Below, in pieces: positions 8,959 to 17,665 of a DNA stretch of 64,000 nucleotides (position 1 is the stretch's first letter; each line of letters begins with the position of its first letter). The notes below the pieces were generated by a model. That model ran no database searches. It was not told where the DNA came from and saw nothing but the letters and a program-made list of their open reading frames with translations. The DNA comes from Bacteroidota bacterium (GTDB lineage Bacteria; Bacteroidota; Bacteroidia; 2-12-FULL-35-15), in assembly GCA_016722565.1 (NCBI GenBank), contig JADKIU010000007.1:615286-679285 (forward strand), written 5' to 3'. Made by a program: the position numbers and the translations under genes.

Positions 8959-9846
8959 TTAGTATAAAACGACATTATCGATCAAACGCACCGCCCCAAG
9001 TTTAACTGCGATACAAACAACTGCACTTTTGCTGTGGTTAAAATCTGCGATGGGTTGTAAAGTATCGGCATCGGAAATTTCGATGTACTCCAAGAAGACA
9101 GAAGGAACCGTCTTAATATGATCTTCTGCCCACGTTTTTAACTCCGTTGTTGATTTTGACAAGTAGTCGTTTTGTATTTGGAAAAGCGTTTGAGAAATCA
9201 CAGCGGCCAATTCCCTTTCCTGTTTTGTCAATCGTTCATTTCGGGAGCTCATGGCCAAACCATTGGGTTCGCGCAAAATGGGGCATGCGATAATTTGAAT
9301 AGGCATTCCCAGCTGTTGAACCATGCTTCTGATAATCGCCAGCTGCTGGAAATCTTTTTGTCCGAAATAGGCCTTATTCGGTTCAACAATCCGAAAGAGT
9401 TTGCTCACTACCTGAGCCACGCCATTAAAATGTCCGGGACGCTGCGCCCCTTCCATTACTTTTTCCAAATCGCCAAAATCAACCATTTTGCCTTGTGTCC
9501 AACTTTTATCCTCTATTTTCTGACGTTTGAGCTCCAATTCTGCATGCGTATACATTTCTTTTACTTCTGGAGCGAAGACAATATCGCACCCTGCTTTTTC
9601 AAGTAACTGGCAATCAGCATCTAAGGTTCTGGGGTATTTATCTAAATCAGATAAGTCATTGAATTGGGTGGGATTCACAAAAATACTACACACCACCACA
9701 TCACAATCAACTTTGGCACTGTTTACGAGGGAAATATGACCGGCATGGAGGGCACCCATAGTCGGAACAAAACCAATTGTTTTTTTTTGGTTTCGTATAC
9801 TATTTAAGTGATTTTGAAGTTGTTCTATTGAATTAAAAATAATCAT
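8959..9846 (-). CDS. panC: Pantothenate synthetase
   Basis: A 295-residue pantoate-beta-alanine ligase. It carries the nucleotidyl-transferase signatures FVPTMGALHAGHISLV (HxGH) and AMSSRNERL (the KMSKS counterpart), the NPTQFN motif and YFGQKDFQQL. It condenses pantoate with the beta-alanine made by the adjacent panD product, using ATP. It is first in the run panC - panD - UPF0104 - rfaE2 and divergent from the short glycogen synthase gene, a pairing I recall as common in Bacteroidota. Confidence 0.97.
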   Translation of the reverse strand: MIIFNSIEQLQNHLNSIRNQKKTIGFVPTMGALHAGHISLVNSAKVDCDVVVCSIFVNPTQFNDLSDLDKYPRTLDADCQLLEKAGCDIVFAPEVKEMYTHAELELKRQKIEDKSWTQGKMVDFGDLEKVMEGAQRPGHFNGVAQVVSKLFRIVEPNKAYFGQKDFQQLAIIRSMVQQLGMPIQIIACPILREPNGLAMSSRNERLTKQERELAAVISQTLFQIQNDYLSKSTTELKTWAEDHIKTVPSVFLEYIEISDADTLQPIADFNHSKSAVVCIAVKLGAVRLIDNVVLY

Positions 9847-9931
9847 TCGGCTAAAAAGTGTTAATAAGCAGCAAAATCAACATTAATCGCCCTGTTTTTC
9901 CGACAAAACAGGCCAAATCTAATATTAATAC

Positions 9932-9963
9932 TTTGAAATATCGGAAATTTTTACTTACTTTTG
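9932..9963 (+). promoter_or_regulatory. Bacteroidota-type promoter before the GT5 gene
   Basis: A TTTG element (9932-9935) lies 20 bases before TACTTTTG (9956-9963), matching the TTTG / TAnnTTTG -33/-7 pattern of the Bacteroidota primary sigma factor. The start codon follows 36 bases later. Confidence 0.6.
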
Positions 9964-9999
9964 TATACTTTTTTGAAAACCTAACCTTAATTCGATCTT

Positions 10000-10836
10000 A
10001 TGAAGAAGAAAGCTAGAGTTCTTTTTGTATCGCAAGAAGTTACCCCGTATTTAGATGAAACACCTATGAGTGTTATCGGACGAAAATTACCACAAGGAAT
10101 ACAAGAACGAGGCAAAGAAATCAGATTATTCATGCCAAAATTCGGAATCATTAATGAAAGAAGAAATCAGCTACACGAAGTAATTCGTTTATCAGGAATG
10201 AATCTGATTATTGATAACAACGATCACCCGCTTATTATTAAAGTTGCTTCCATTCAAGCAGCACGCATGCAAGTTTATTTTATTGATAATCAAGAGTATT
10301 TTGAGCGTAAACACATTTTAACAGATAAAAAAGGCGAGCATTTTGCCGACAATGACGAACGTGCCATTTTCTTTTGCCGCGGTGTTATTGAAACTGTTCA
10401 AAAATTAGGCTGGTCGCCTGATGTGGTTCACCTTCACGGATGGATGACAAGTTTAACAGCCCTTTATTTGAAAAAATCATTTAAAGACAACCCTTTGTTT
10501 GCAGAAACAAAAATTGTGTATTCGGTTTATGATGATGAGTTTACAACTCCACTTCATAAAGATTTCGCAAAAAAAGTATTGCACGAAGGAATTGAAAAAG
10601 GAGATGTGGAACATTATAAAAACCCTACCTTTGTAAACGTAAGTAAAGCTGCTATCGATTTAGCTGATGGTATCATTAAAGGAAGTGCAAAAATTAATTC
10701 GGATGTAGAAAAATACATCAAAAAATCGGGCAAACCTTATTTGGATTTTGTTACCGGTGATAACAACGAATACATTGATGCTTACTCTGATTTTTATGAT
10801 GCAGTGTTAGAGGAAGTGGCAGAAATGGTTGACTAA
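10000..10836 (+). CDS. Short glycogen/starch synthase (GT5 catalytic N-domain only)
   Basis: A 278-residue protein matching the N-terminal half of GT5 glycogen synthases: RVLFVSQEVTPYLDE at the start, RMQVYFIDNQEYFER, and DVVHLHGWMTSLTALYL. A normal GlgA has about 480 residues with a second Rossmann domain that binds the nucleotide sugar; this gene ends cleanly without it. The short form next to panC and before DUF4270 and glmS recurs in Bacteroidota, so it is probably a real family and not a truncation. Without the C-terminal domain, independent synthase activity is doubtful. DUF4270 follows after 9 bases. Confidence 0.85.
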   Translation: MKKKARVLFVSQEVTPYLDETPMSVIGRKLPQGIQERGKEIRLFMPKFGIINERRNQLHEVIRLSGMNLIIDNNDHPLIIKVASIQAARMQVYFIDNQEYFERKHILTDKKGEHFADNDERAIFFCRGVIETVQKLGWSPDVVHLHGWMTSLTALYLKKSFKDNPLFAETKIVYSVYDDEFTTPLHKDFAKKVLHEGIEKGDVEHYKNPTFVNVSKAAIDLADGIIKGSAKINSDVEKYIKKSGKPYLDFVTGDNNEYIDAYSDFYDAVLEEVAEMVD

Positions 10837-10845
10837 TTATTTTTT

Positions 10846-12249
10846 ATGAAAATACAGAACAGCATACCTCAAATTTTGTCTCGAGCAATCGGGACAAAAT
10901 TTTTTTTTATACTACCGCTTTGCTTAAGCATTAGCCTTACTTCCTGTGATGAAACCAGTGTTGTTGGATTAGATGTGCAACCGGAAAATGATTTATTGAA
11001 TGTGGGGTATCAAGATACCACCACCGTTTTTACACGGACATTTGATGGCGATTCATTAAATACGGATGAATCACTTATTTCGTCAGGAGTAGGACTCATC
11101 GGAAAATACATTGATCCCGTTTATGGAACTGCTACCGCTTCCATGTATACACAAGTGCGCTTACCAAGCAACATTCTATCAACCACTTTTGGAACAGCTC
11201 CTGTTTGTGATTCAATTGTTTTGTCGTTGGTTTACGATGGACCTGTTTATGGTAAAAAAGATAGAAAACCACAAACATTAAATGTTTATCAACTTTCGGA
11301 AAGTGTGGTTTCTTCTACAATTTATTATTCTAACGCAACACTTTCTAAATTCCCAACAGATTTAACAGCAACAGATGGTTATGTTTTTGAACCTCGCCCA
11401 CTCGACAGTGTTACGTTTCTTGGTGATACCTATAAACCGCAACTGCGTGTTCCATTGGACAATGCATTCGGACAATTGCTCTTAAACAATCAATCTACCG
11501 GAAACCTGGCAAACAATACTGCTTTCCAAAGTTTTTTTAAAGGATTGTATTTAACAACGGAAAACACAACTACCTTATCATCACCTGACGAAGGAAATAT
11601 CATGCACTTTAGAATGGGTGAATCAAAAATTACGATGTATTACCACAATAGTAATGCAACCAACAATGATTCATTGGCCTTTGATTTCAGCTTAGGAAGT
11701 GTTGCTCGTTTCAATCATTTTGAACACAACTATTCTGCAGGCGGAGTGAATGCTGATTTAGTCAATCAAATTGGAACATCCGGAGCAGCACAAAACGCTA
11801 CTGTGTTTGTACAAGGAATGTCGGGTGCAAAAACAAAAATTACGTTCCCGTATTTAATGAACTGGGTGAACAATGGAATGATTGGTATCAACAAGGCAGA
11901 ATTGGTTATCAGTGTCGACACCAGCTTATCTACTTACATGCTAGATACCTTTGCCGCTCCTGCTGCCTTGGTATTATTCGGAATAAATGATGACGGAACA
12001 ACGTATGCGATTCCGGATGCGTTTGAAGGCTCTTCTTATTTTGGAGGAACACTCAACTCCGGAACCGTTCAATATCGATTTAACATTGCGCGTTACATCC
12101 AACAAATTTTGGATGGCGACAGAAACAATAATGGATTATACATCCTCACGTCAAATGGTGCAAACCTTGCCAACAGAGCTGTATTGTGCGGAGGAAGTTC
12201 GACTTCGCGTCCAATGAAATTAAATATTACTTACACAAAACTACATTAA
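10846..12249 (+). CDS. DUF4270 family lipoprotein
   Basis: A 467-residue protein with a signal peptide ending in a lipobox (SISLTSC, Cys near residue 34), then VVGLDVQPENDLLNVGYQDT typical of DUF4270, a Bacteroidota-specific family of surface or outer-membrane lipoproteins of unknown function. The body is beta-rich and contains the repeated YGTATASMYTQVRLP-like region of the family. It sits between the short GT5 gene and glmS with gaps of 9 and 4 bases, so all three are probably one transcript. Confidence 0.88.
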   Translation: MKIQNSIPQILSRAIGTKFFFILPLCLSISLTSCDETSVVGLDVQPENDLLNVGYQDTTTVFTRTFDGDSLNTDESLISSGVGLIGKYIDPVYGTATASMYTQVRLPSNILSTTFGTAPVCDSIVLSLVYDGPVYGKKDRKPQTLNVYQLSESVVSSTIYYSNATLSKFPTDLTATDGYVFEPRPLDSVTFLGDTYKPQLRVPLDNAFGQLLLNNQSTGNLANNTAFQSFFKGLYLTTENTTTLSSPDEGNIMHFRMGESKITMYYHNSNATNNDSLAFDFSLGSVARFNHFEHNYSAGGVNADLVNQIGTSGAAQNATVFVQGMSGAKTKITFPYLMNWVNNGMIGINKAELVISVDTSLSTYMLDTFAAPAALVLFGINDDGTTYAIPDAFEGSSYFGGTLNSGTVQYRFNIARYIQQILDGDRNNNGLYILTSNGANLANRAVLCGGSSTSRPMKLNITYTKLH

Positions 12250-12253
12250 CAAG

Positions 12254-14095
12254 ATGTGTGGAATCGTTGCATATATCGGAGAAAAACAAGCGTATCCTTT
12301 TTTAATTAAAGGATTACAACGTCTTGAATATAGAGGATACGACAGTGCCGGAGTGGCGATGTTGGAAAATGGAAACCTCAACGTTTATAAATGTAAAGGA
12401 AAAGTGGTGGACCTCCACAACTTTATCGGAGAACAAAATAAAGGTGGCAACATTGGCATTGGCCACACCCGTTGGGCAACCCATGGTGTGCCGAACGATG
12501 TGAACGCGCATCCGCATTATTCCGCTTCCAAAAATATGGTGATGATTCACAACGGAATCATTGAAAATTATGGTCCGTTAAAAGCCGAACTCATCAAACG
12601 TGGACATGTATTTTTAAGTGATACCGATACCGAAGTATTGATTCATTTAATTGAAGACATTCAAGAAAAAGAAAATGTTCGTTTGGGTGAAGCAGTTCGT
12701 ATTGCATTAAACCAAGTGGTTGGAGCGTATGCGATTGTGATCCTTTCAAAAAATAATCCCGATGAATTGTTTGCTGCAAAAAAAGGCAGCCCGATGGTTA
12801 TCGGTATCGGTGAAAACGAATTTTACATTGCATCCGATGCAACACCTATTGTGGAGTATACCAAAAATGTGGTGTATCTGGAAGATGAAGAAATCGCTTT
12901 TATCGAACGAGGCAAAGAATTAAAAATCAAAACGATTAAGAACAAAGCAAAAACGCCATACGTCCAAGAATTAGAATTGCAATTGGAAGCTTTGGAAAAA
13001 GGTGGTTACGACCATTTTATGTTGAAAGAGATTTACGAACAACCACGTTCAATTAAAGACAGTATGCGTGGTCGATTGAGCTCGGAAAAAGGTGTGGTAA
13101 ATTTGGGTGGAATTACCGAGTATGAACAAAAATTTTTAAATGCAAAACGCATCATCATCATTGCCTGCGGTACATCGTGGCATGCAGGATTGGTTGCAGA
13201 ATATTTATTTGAAGATTTAGCACGCATCCCAGTTGAAGTAGAATATGCTTCGGAATTCCGTTACCGCAATCCGATTGTTTATGAAGACGATGTGGTGATT
13301 GCCATTTCACAATCCGGAGAAACAGCGGATACATTAGCAGCGATAGAATTAGCAAAATCAAAAGGAGCAACTATCATTGGAGTATGTAATGTTGTTGGAT
13401 CATCCATTGCACGCGCAACACATGCTGGCTCTTACACACATGCCGGACCGGAAATTGGTGTGGCATCCACAAAAGCATTTACTGCTCAAGTAACCGTATT
13501 AACATTAATGGCGTTGCGTATTGCGTATCGCAAAGGAAATATTTCCAACTCTCGTTTTCATACGTTGATTAGTGAATTGGAAGCTGTTCCTGCAAAAATA
13601 GAACGTGTATTACAAACCAACGATAAGATAAAATACATTGCCGACATTTATAAAAATGTTAGCAACGCATTATACCTTGGTCGTGGATACACCTTCCCTG
13701 TTGCTTTAGAAGGAGCATTGAAACTAAAAGAAATTTCGTACATCCATGCAGAAGGCTATCCTGCTGCAGAAATGAAGCACGGACCAATTGCTTTGATTGA
13801 TGAAGAGATGCCAGTTTTTGTGATTGCAACCAAAGGAACATCTTACGAAAAAGTAGTAAGCAACATTCAGGAAGTAAAAGCACGTAAAGGAAAAATTATT
13901 GCAATTGTTACCGAAGGAGATACACAAGTAAAAGAGATGGCTGATTACACTATTGAAATTCCGGAGACGGATGAAATTTTGGTGCCATTGGTTTCTGTTG
14001 TGCCATTGCAATTACTTTCCTATCATATTGCTGTAATGCGCGGTTGCAACGTGGATCAACCACGAAACTTAGCTAAATCGGTAACTGTTGAATAA
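12254..14095 (+). CDS. glmS: Glutamine-fructose-6-phosphate aminotransferase (isomerizing)
   Basis: A 613-residue GlmS of full length. The Ntn glutaminase domain starts MCGIVAYIG with catalytic Cys2, followed by GHTRWATHG; two SIS sugar-isomerase domains follow, with ACGTSWHAG and SQSGETADTLAA, and the C-terminus ends in QPRNLAKSVTVE. It makes glucosamine-6-phosphate for peptidoglycan and LPS. A strong terminator follows immediately. No glmS ribozyme is visible upstream, where only four bases separate it from DUF4270. Confidence 0.98.
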   Translation: MCGIVAYIGEKQAYPFLIKGLQRLEYRGYDSAGVAMLENGNLNVYKCKGKVVDLHNFIGEQNKGGNIGIGHTRWATHGVPNDVNAHPHYSASKNMVMIHNGIIENYGPLKAELIKRGHVFLSDTDTEVLIHLIEDIQEKENVRLGEAVRIALNQVVGAYAIVILSKNNPDELFAAKKGSPMVIGIGENEFYIASDATPIVEYTKNVVYLEDEEIAFIERGKELKIKTIKNKAKTPYVQELELQLEALEKGGYDHFMLKEIYEQPRSIKDSMRGRLSSEKGVVNLGGITEYEQKFLNAKRIIIIACGTSWHAGLVAEYLFEDLARIPVEVEYASEFRYRNPIVYEDDVVIAISQSGETADTLAAIELAKSKGATIIGVCNVVGSSIARATHAGSYTHAGPEIGVASTKAFTAQVTVLTLMALRIAYRKGNISNSRFHTLISELEAVPAKIERVLQTNDKIKYIADIYKNVSNALYLGRGYTFPVALEGALKLKEISYIHAEGYPAAEMKHGPIALIDEEMPVFVIATKGTSYEKVVSNIQEVKARKGKIIAIVTEGDTQVKEMADYTIEIPETDEILVPLVSVVPLQLLSYHIAVMRGCNVDQPRNLAKSVTVE

Positions 14096-14113
14096 GCTCT
14101 AAAACAAAACAAT

Positions 14114-14146
14114 AAAATGCTTCACCTTGTGTGAAGCATTTTTTTT
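14114..14146 (+). terminator. Intrinsic terminator after glmS
   Basis: A twelve-base stem AAAATGCTTCAC / GTGAAGCATTTT with loop CTTGT, followed by a T-run. Confidence 0.88.
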
Positions 14147-14162
14147 ACACGCATACAATTCA

Positions 14163-14888
14163 ATGATTGAAAATCTCCCGCTCTTTATCTTCCTCGTTCT
14201 CCTTGCAGAAATTGTTGGTACAATTGGAGGATTCGGCTCTTCCTTATTCTTTGTTCCGATTGCTACTTATTTTTTAGATTTTCATTCGGTGCTTGGTATC
14301 ACCGCATTGTTTCATGTTTCCAGCAATCTCTCCAAAATTATTTTTTTCAGAAAAGGATTTGATAAAAAGCTAATTTTCTCAATTGGAATTCCGGCTGTCG
14401 TTTTTGTAATCGTTGGCGCCTACCTCAGCAAATTAATTGATACTACTATTTTAGAATTTTCGCTGGCCATCTTTTTAATTGTAGTAAGTTTAGTTTTTCT
14501 CATTTTCAAAAATCTTGAATTAAAACCAACACTTCCCAATGCTATTGGTGGAGGAGTGATTTCAGGGTTTGTTGCCGGACTATTGGGAACCGGTGGCGCC
14601 ATCAGAGGTTTAACCTTAGCTGCTTATAATTTAAAGATGGAAGTATTTATTGCTACATCCGCTATCATTGATTTGGCAATCGATTCCAGCAGAAGTGTCG
14701 TTTACTTTTTTAACGGATATATGCGAAAAGATTTACTTTATCTGATTCCGATTTTACTGGTGGCAAGTATTATCGGAACCTATATTGGTAAAAAAATTCT
14801 GACTAAAATTTCAGAAATTCAGTTTAAATACATTGTGCTTTTATTAATTTTGGCTACAGGAATTATTACTCTTGTGAAGGCATTTTAA
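14163..14888 (+). CDS. TauE/SafE family sulfite/anion exporter permease
   Basis: A 241-residue membrane protein with about eight hydrophobic segments and the family's glycine-rich motifs EIVGTIGGFGSSLFFVP near the N-terminus and SGFVAGLLGTGGAIRGL in the middle. An upstream in-frame ATG would put the start inside the glmS terminator, so the ATG at 14163 (MIENLPLF) is chosen. Members export sulfite, sulfoacetate or other small anions, or transport unknown solutes. It is followed closely by the DUF1801 fusion gene, which gives no clue to substrate. Confidence 0.85.
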   Translation: MIENLPLFIFLVLLAEIVGTIGGFGSSLFFVPIATYFLDFHSVLGITALFHVSSNLSKIIFFRKGFDKKLIFSIGIPAVVFVIVGAYLSKLIDTTILEFSLAIFLIVVSLVFLIFKNLELKPTLPNAIGGGVISGFVAGLLGTGGAIRGLTLAAYNLKMEVFIATSAIIDLAIDSSRSVVYFFNGYMRKDLLYLIPILLVASIIGTYIGKKILTKISEIQFKYIVLLLILATGIITLVKAF

Positions 14889-14897
14889 ATTTACACA

Positions 14898-15542
14898 ATG
14901 AAAAAAATAAACAGTATTGATCAGCACATTGCTCAGTTTCCAAAGGAAACACAACAGTTGTTAGAACTCTTGCGCATGACCATTCGTCAAGCGGCACCAA
15001 CAGCTGAAGAAGTCATCAGCTACAGCATGCCTGCATTCAAACAAAACGGAGTATTGGTATGGTTTACCGGTTATAAAAATCACATTGGTTTTTATCCTTC
15101 TTCTTCACCCATTGAAATTTTTAAAGAGCAACTCACAAAATATAAAACGTCAAAGGGTGCTATTCAATTTTCATTGGATAAGCCATTGCCTTTGCCACTT
15201 ATAACTAAAATTGTAAAATTCAGAATAAAACAAGATTCAGAAAAAGCGGTCGCAAAAAAGAATGTAAAAAAATGTTCGAAAGGACATACGTTTACAAAAA
15301 CGAGTGCTTGTCCTACTTGTCCCATTTGTGAACAAAAACGAAAACCAAAGGAAGGGTTTCTTTCTTACTTCGCGGCTCCTGCAAGAAGAGCTTTAGAAAA
15401 CAAAGGAATAAAAACGGTGAAGCAGCTTTCTAAGTTTACACAAGCTGAAATGATGGCATTGCATGGAATTGGTCCTTCCAGTTTGCCAATCTTTCAAAAG
15501 GCATTAAAAAGTGAAGGACTCACATTTAAAAAGAAAGCCTAA
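14898..15542 (+). CDS. DUF1801 - zinc-ribbon - helix-hairpin-helix fusion protein
   Basis: A 214-residue protein of two parts. Residues 1-115 are a DUF1801/YdhG-like domain (EEVISYSMPAFKQNG, then YKNHIGFYPSSSPIEIF), a family linked to iron-chaperone-like proteins. Residues about 120-150 hold a cysteine cluster (CSKGHTFTKTSACPTCPIC) that could bind zinc, and 155-214 resemble the RNA polymerase alpha C-terminal helix-hairpin-helix (GIKTVKQLSKFTQAEMMAL, then HGIGPSSLPIF). The second and third parts commonly occur as a separate small protein, so this looks like a fusion. DNA binding by the C-terminus is plausible. Confidence 0.8.
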   Translation: MKKINSIDQHIAQFPKETQQLLELLRMTIRQAAPTAEEVISYSMPAFKQNGVLVWFTGYKNHIGFYPSSSPIEIFKEQLTKYKTSKGAIQFSLDKPLPLPLITKIVKFRIKQDSEKAVAKKNVKKCSKGHTFTKTSACPTCPICEQKRKPKEGFLSYFAAPARRALENKGIKTVKQLSKFTQAEMMALHGIGPSSLPIFQKALKSEGLTFKKKA

Positions 15543-15557
15543 CCACTTCCAATAAAA

Positions 15558-15594
15558 AAACCAGCGATTGATTTTGTCAATCGCTGGTTTTTTG
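15558..15594. terminator. Bidirectional intrinsic terminator
   Basis: A fourteen-base stem AAACCAGCGATTGA / TCAATCGCTGGTTT with loop TTTTG sits between convergent genes ending at 15542 and 15612, with A- and T-runs on its two sides. Confidence 0.9.
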
Positions 15595-15611
15595 TTTTAA
15601 AACTTTTTTTG

Positions 15612-16148
15612 TTAATGCGCGTTTTCCTGTTTTGCTGCAACAGGTGGTTCCATCACAGCACCACATTTTTTGCATGTACGCAAATCGATGCTTCCATAAA
15701 AGTGAGCAAACGTTTCTTGAAACTGCGTCATAATATTTGTCAGCTTAAATTTTTTCACAAACAACGGTTCGTTGCACTTTTCACAAAACCACATCAACCC
15801 ATCTTCTTCACCTTCTCTGCGTTTGCGTTCAATCACCAATCCAACAGTATTTGCAGGACGGCCGGGGTTGTGCGGAACGCGAGGCGGCAACAAAAATATT
15901 TCACCTTCTTTAATCGGGACATCTACCGCTTTTCCATTTTCCTGAACTTTCACAGTTACATCACCTTCCAACTGGTAGAAGAATTCTTCGCTCTCATTGT
16001 AATGATAATCTTTACGGGCGTTGGGGCCACCAACCACCATGATAATAAATTCGGTATCCTCATATACAACTTTGTTGTTTACAGGAGGTTTTAAAAGATG
16101 ACGATTGTCGTCAATCCATTTTTTGAAATTAAAAGGGCGTGTGATCAT
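15612..16148 (-). CDS. nbaC: 3-hydroxyanthranilate 3,4-dioxygenase
   Basis: A 178-residue cupin. The iron ligands of the family are visible: His49 and Glu55 in DYHYNESEEFFYQLEGD and His93 in LPPRVPHNPGRPAN. The C-terminal rubredoxin-like pair CEKC and CKKC, present in the bacterial enzymes, binds a second iron. It opens the ring of 3-hydroxyanthranilate in the kynurenine pathway, feeding quinolinate/NAD or degradation. No other kynurenine gene lies nearby; the downstream gene on the same strand is an unrelated T9SS protein. Confidence 0.93.
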   Translation of the reverse strand: MITRPFNFKKWIDDNRHLLKPPVNNKVVYEDTEFIIMVVGGPNARKDYHYNESEEFFYQLEGDVTVKVQENGKAVDVPIKEGEIFLLPPRVPHNPGRPANTVGLVIERKRREGEEDGLMWFCEKCNEPLFVKKFKLTNIMTQFQETFAHFYGSIDLRTCKKCGAVMEPPVAAKQENAH

Positions 16149-16156
16149 AATTAACT

Positions 16157-17569
16157 TTATTTTTCTATAATAATTTTTTGAACGGTTCGATTTTGATTCT
16201 TTTTGCTTTTTGCCGAAATAAAATAAACACCAGCTGCGAAATTTGAAATGGATATTTTAGTGTTTTCAATACTTGTTTTTAGAGTTTCGCCCAAGATATT
16301 AAAAACTGTTATCTCATAGTCATCCATATCCTCCCCTTCAATTAAAATTGTTATTTCATCCCTTGCAGGAACTGGAAAAATATTCAATTTGGGTTTTTGA
16401 ATTTCGCTTTCATTAACTCCGACATTGCAATTCGCTATTTCACAACCTGCGCTATCTACCTTAATAAGCCACGAATCTTGAGTTGATAAATAAGTGGTAC
16501 CAGTCATAACAAATCCATTATCTGTAGTCAATTTTAAATCAAAAAGATCATTGTAAATACTCCCTTTATAGTAGGTTCGCATCCATTTTTCATTTCCCGA
16601 ACTATCTACTTTTATTAATATGCCTTGAGGGCTACCACTTGATACTACACCAGAGCAGACCACACTACCATCACTCAATATTATAGGGACAGCAAAAAGC
16701 TGTTGATCACCTATTCCGCCATAGGTTTGCTCCCAGATTGTAGCTCCTGTTTTTGTTAACTTAGTAATATAGGCCTGGTACGATAATCCTGTAACAAATT
16801 TTGATCCTACTAAAACATAAGTACTATCAGCAAATTGTTGAATAAATCCCTGGCCTGCTGAACCAGCAATAGTTCTCTCCCATTGAAAATTACCGTCTTC
16901 ATCTGTCTTAACAATGTACATTTGACCTGATTGATGCCCTGTCAATAAATATCCATTATCTAATGTTTTAATTCCGCTGTATGCTTCTTCTTGTGCACTC
17001 GTTCCAAAAGTTTTTTGCCATTGAAACCCACCCAAACTATCAGTTTTAACCATGTAAAAGTCAGACTGGCCACTACCATAACTGGTAGTAGCCCCTATAA
17101 GCACGAAACCACTATCAGCTGATTGTATTGTTATGTTAGCTACATCCAAACCACTCCCACCATACATTTTCATCCAAAGAGTGTCAGCACTGTTATTTAA
17201 TTTAACTAGCAGAGCATTACCGCTGTCTGTTGAATCAAGAAGATTAATTATTGTTCCACCAAAGGCAATTTTATTATCATTTGTTCTAATCAATGAATTT
17301 GAATAGCCTGTATAATATGCAAACTGATTTTGAGGAAAACTTTTGGTCCATATCGTATCTCCAGAATAATCTGTTTTAACAAAACTCATAGCCCTATAAC
17401 TTGTTGTTATTTCTTGACCAAGAACCAAATAACCAACCGAGTCATCTAATACAGACGTTGAACCATGAGCTATTCCACCTATTTCATACGAATTATTGAA
17501 ATAAGTTTGAGCAATGGATTTACAAGCAAATAAATATAAGGCTAACGCTAATTTAAACCAGAATTTCAT
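16157..17569 (-). CDS. T9SS type A sorting-domain protein with repeat propeller
   Basis: A 470-residue secreted protein. A signal peptide (MKFWFKLALALYLFACKSIAQ) precedes seven or so repeats of about 50 residues of the form DSGFVLIGATTSYG ... DFYMVKTDSLGG, a delta-60/beta-propeller-like array. The last 75 residues form a type IX secretion C-terminal domain: LNIFPVPARDEITI, then SNFAAGVYFISAKS and a basic end. The protein should be exported by Sec and the T9SS and anchored or released at the cell surface. Its ATG overlaps the TAA of an orphan sorting-domain fragment (TAATG). Ligand unknown. Confidence 0.9.
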   Translation of the reverse strand: MKFWFKLALALYLFACKSIAQTYFNNSYEIGGIAHGSTSVLDDSVGYLVLGQEITTSYRAMSFVKTDYSGDTIWTKSFPQNQFAYYTGYSNSLIRTNDNKIAFGGTIINLLDSTDSGNALLVKLNNSADTLWMKMYGGSGLDVANITIQSADSGFVLIGATTSYGSGQSDFYMVKTDSLGGFQWQKTFGTSAQEEAYSGIKTLDNGYLLTGHQSGQMYIVKTDEDGNFQWERTIAGSAGQGFIQQFADSTYVLVGSKFVTGLSYQAYITKLTKTGATIWEQTYGGIGDQQLFAVPIILSDGSVVCSGVVSSGSPQGILIKVDSSGNEKWMRTYYKGSIYNDLFDLKLTTDNGFVMTGTTYLSTQDSWLIKVDSAGCEIANCNVGVNESEIQKPKLNIFPVPARDEITILIEGEDMDDYEITVFNILGETLKTSIENTKISISNFAAGVYFISAKSKKNQNRTVQKIIIEK

Positions 17570-17665
17570 TATTTCGATATGATTATCTTTTGCTTTTCAA
17601 CAATTCCCTGTTCTGTTTTTAAAACATATAAATATATCCCGCTATTAATTTTTTTATTTAAAATT
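17569..17665 (-). pseudogene. Orphan T9SS sorting-domain fragment
   Basis: Between the TonB receptor and the T9SS protein the - strand has an open frame of about 31 codons with no start. It reads NSGIYLYVLKTEQ followed by GIVEKQKIIISK and TAA, the exact shape of the last strands of a type A sorting domain. It is too short to be a gene. It is either the tail of a deleted T9SS protein or a remnant of recombination between two such genes. Its stop overlaps the downstream ATG. Confidence 0.7.

Noticed and set aside
9172..9606. 144-codon + strand frame opposite panC
   Set aside because: Shadow of panC, which has all its motifs in the other frame.
12200..12260. A glmS riboswitch-ribozyme before glmS
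   Set aside because: Only four bases separate DUF4270 and glmS, and no ribozyme core is present.
15609..16094. 161-codon + strand frame opposite the dioxygenase gene
   Set aside because: The - strand frame carries the iron ligands and rubredoxin cysteines of HAAO; the + frame is a mirror.
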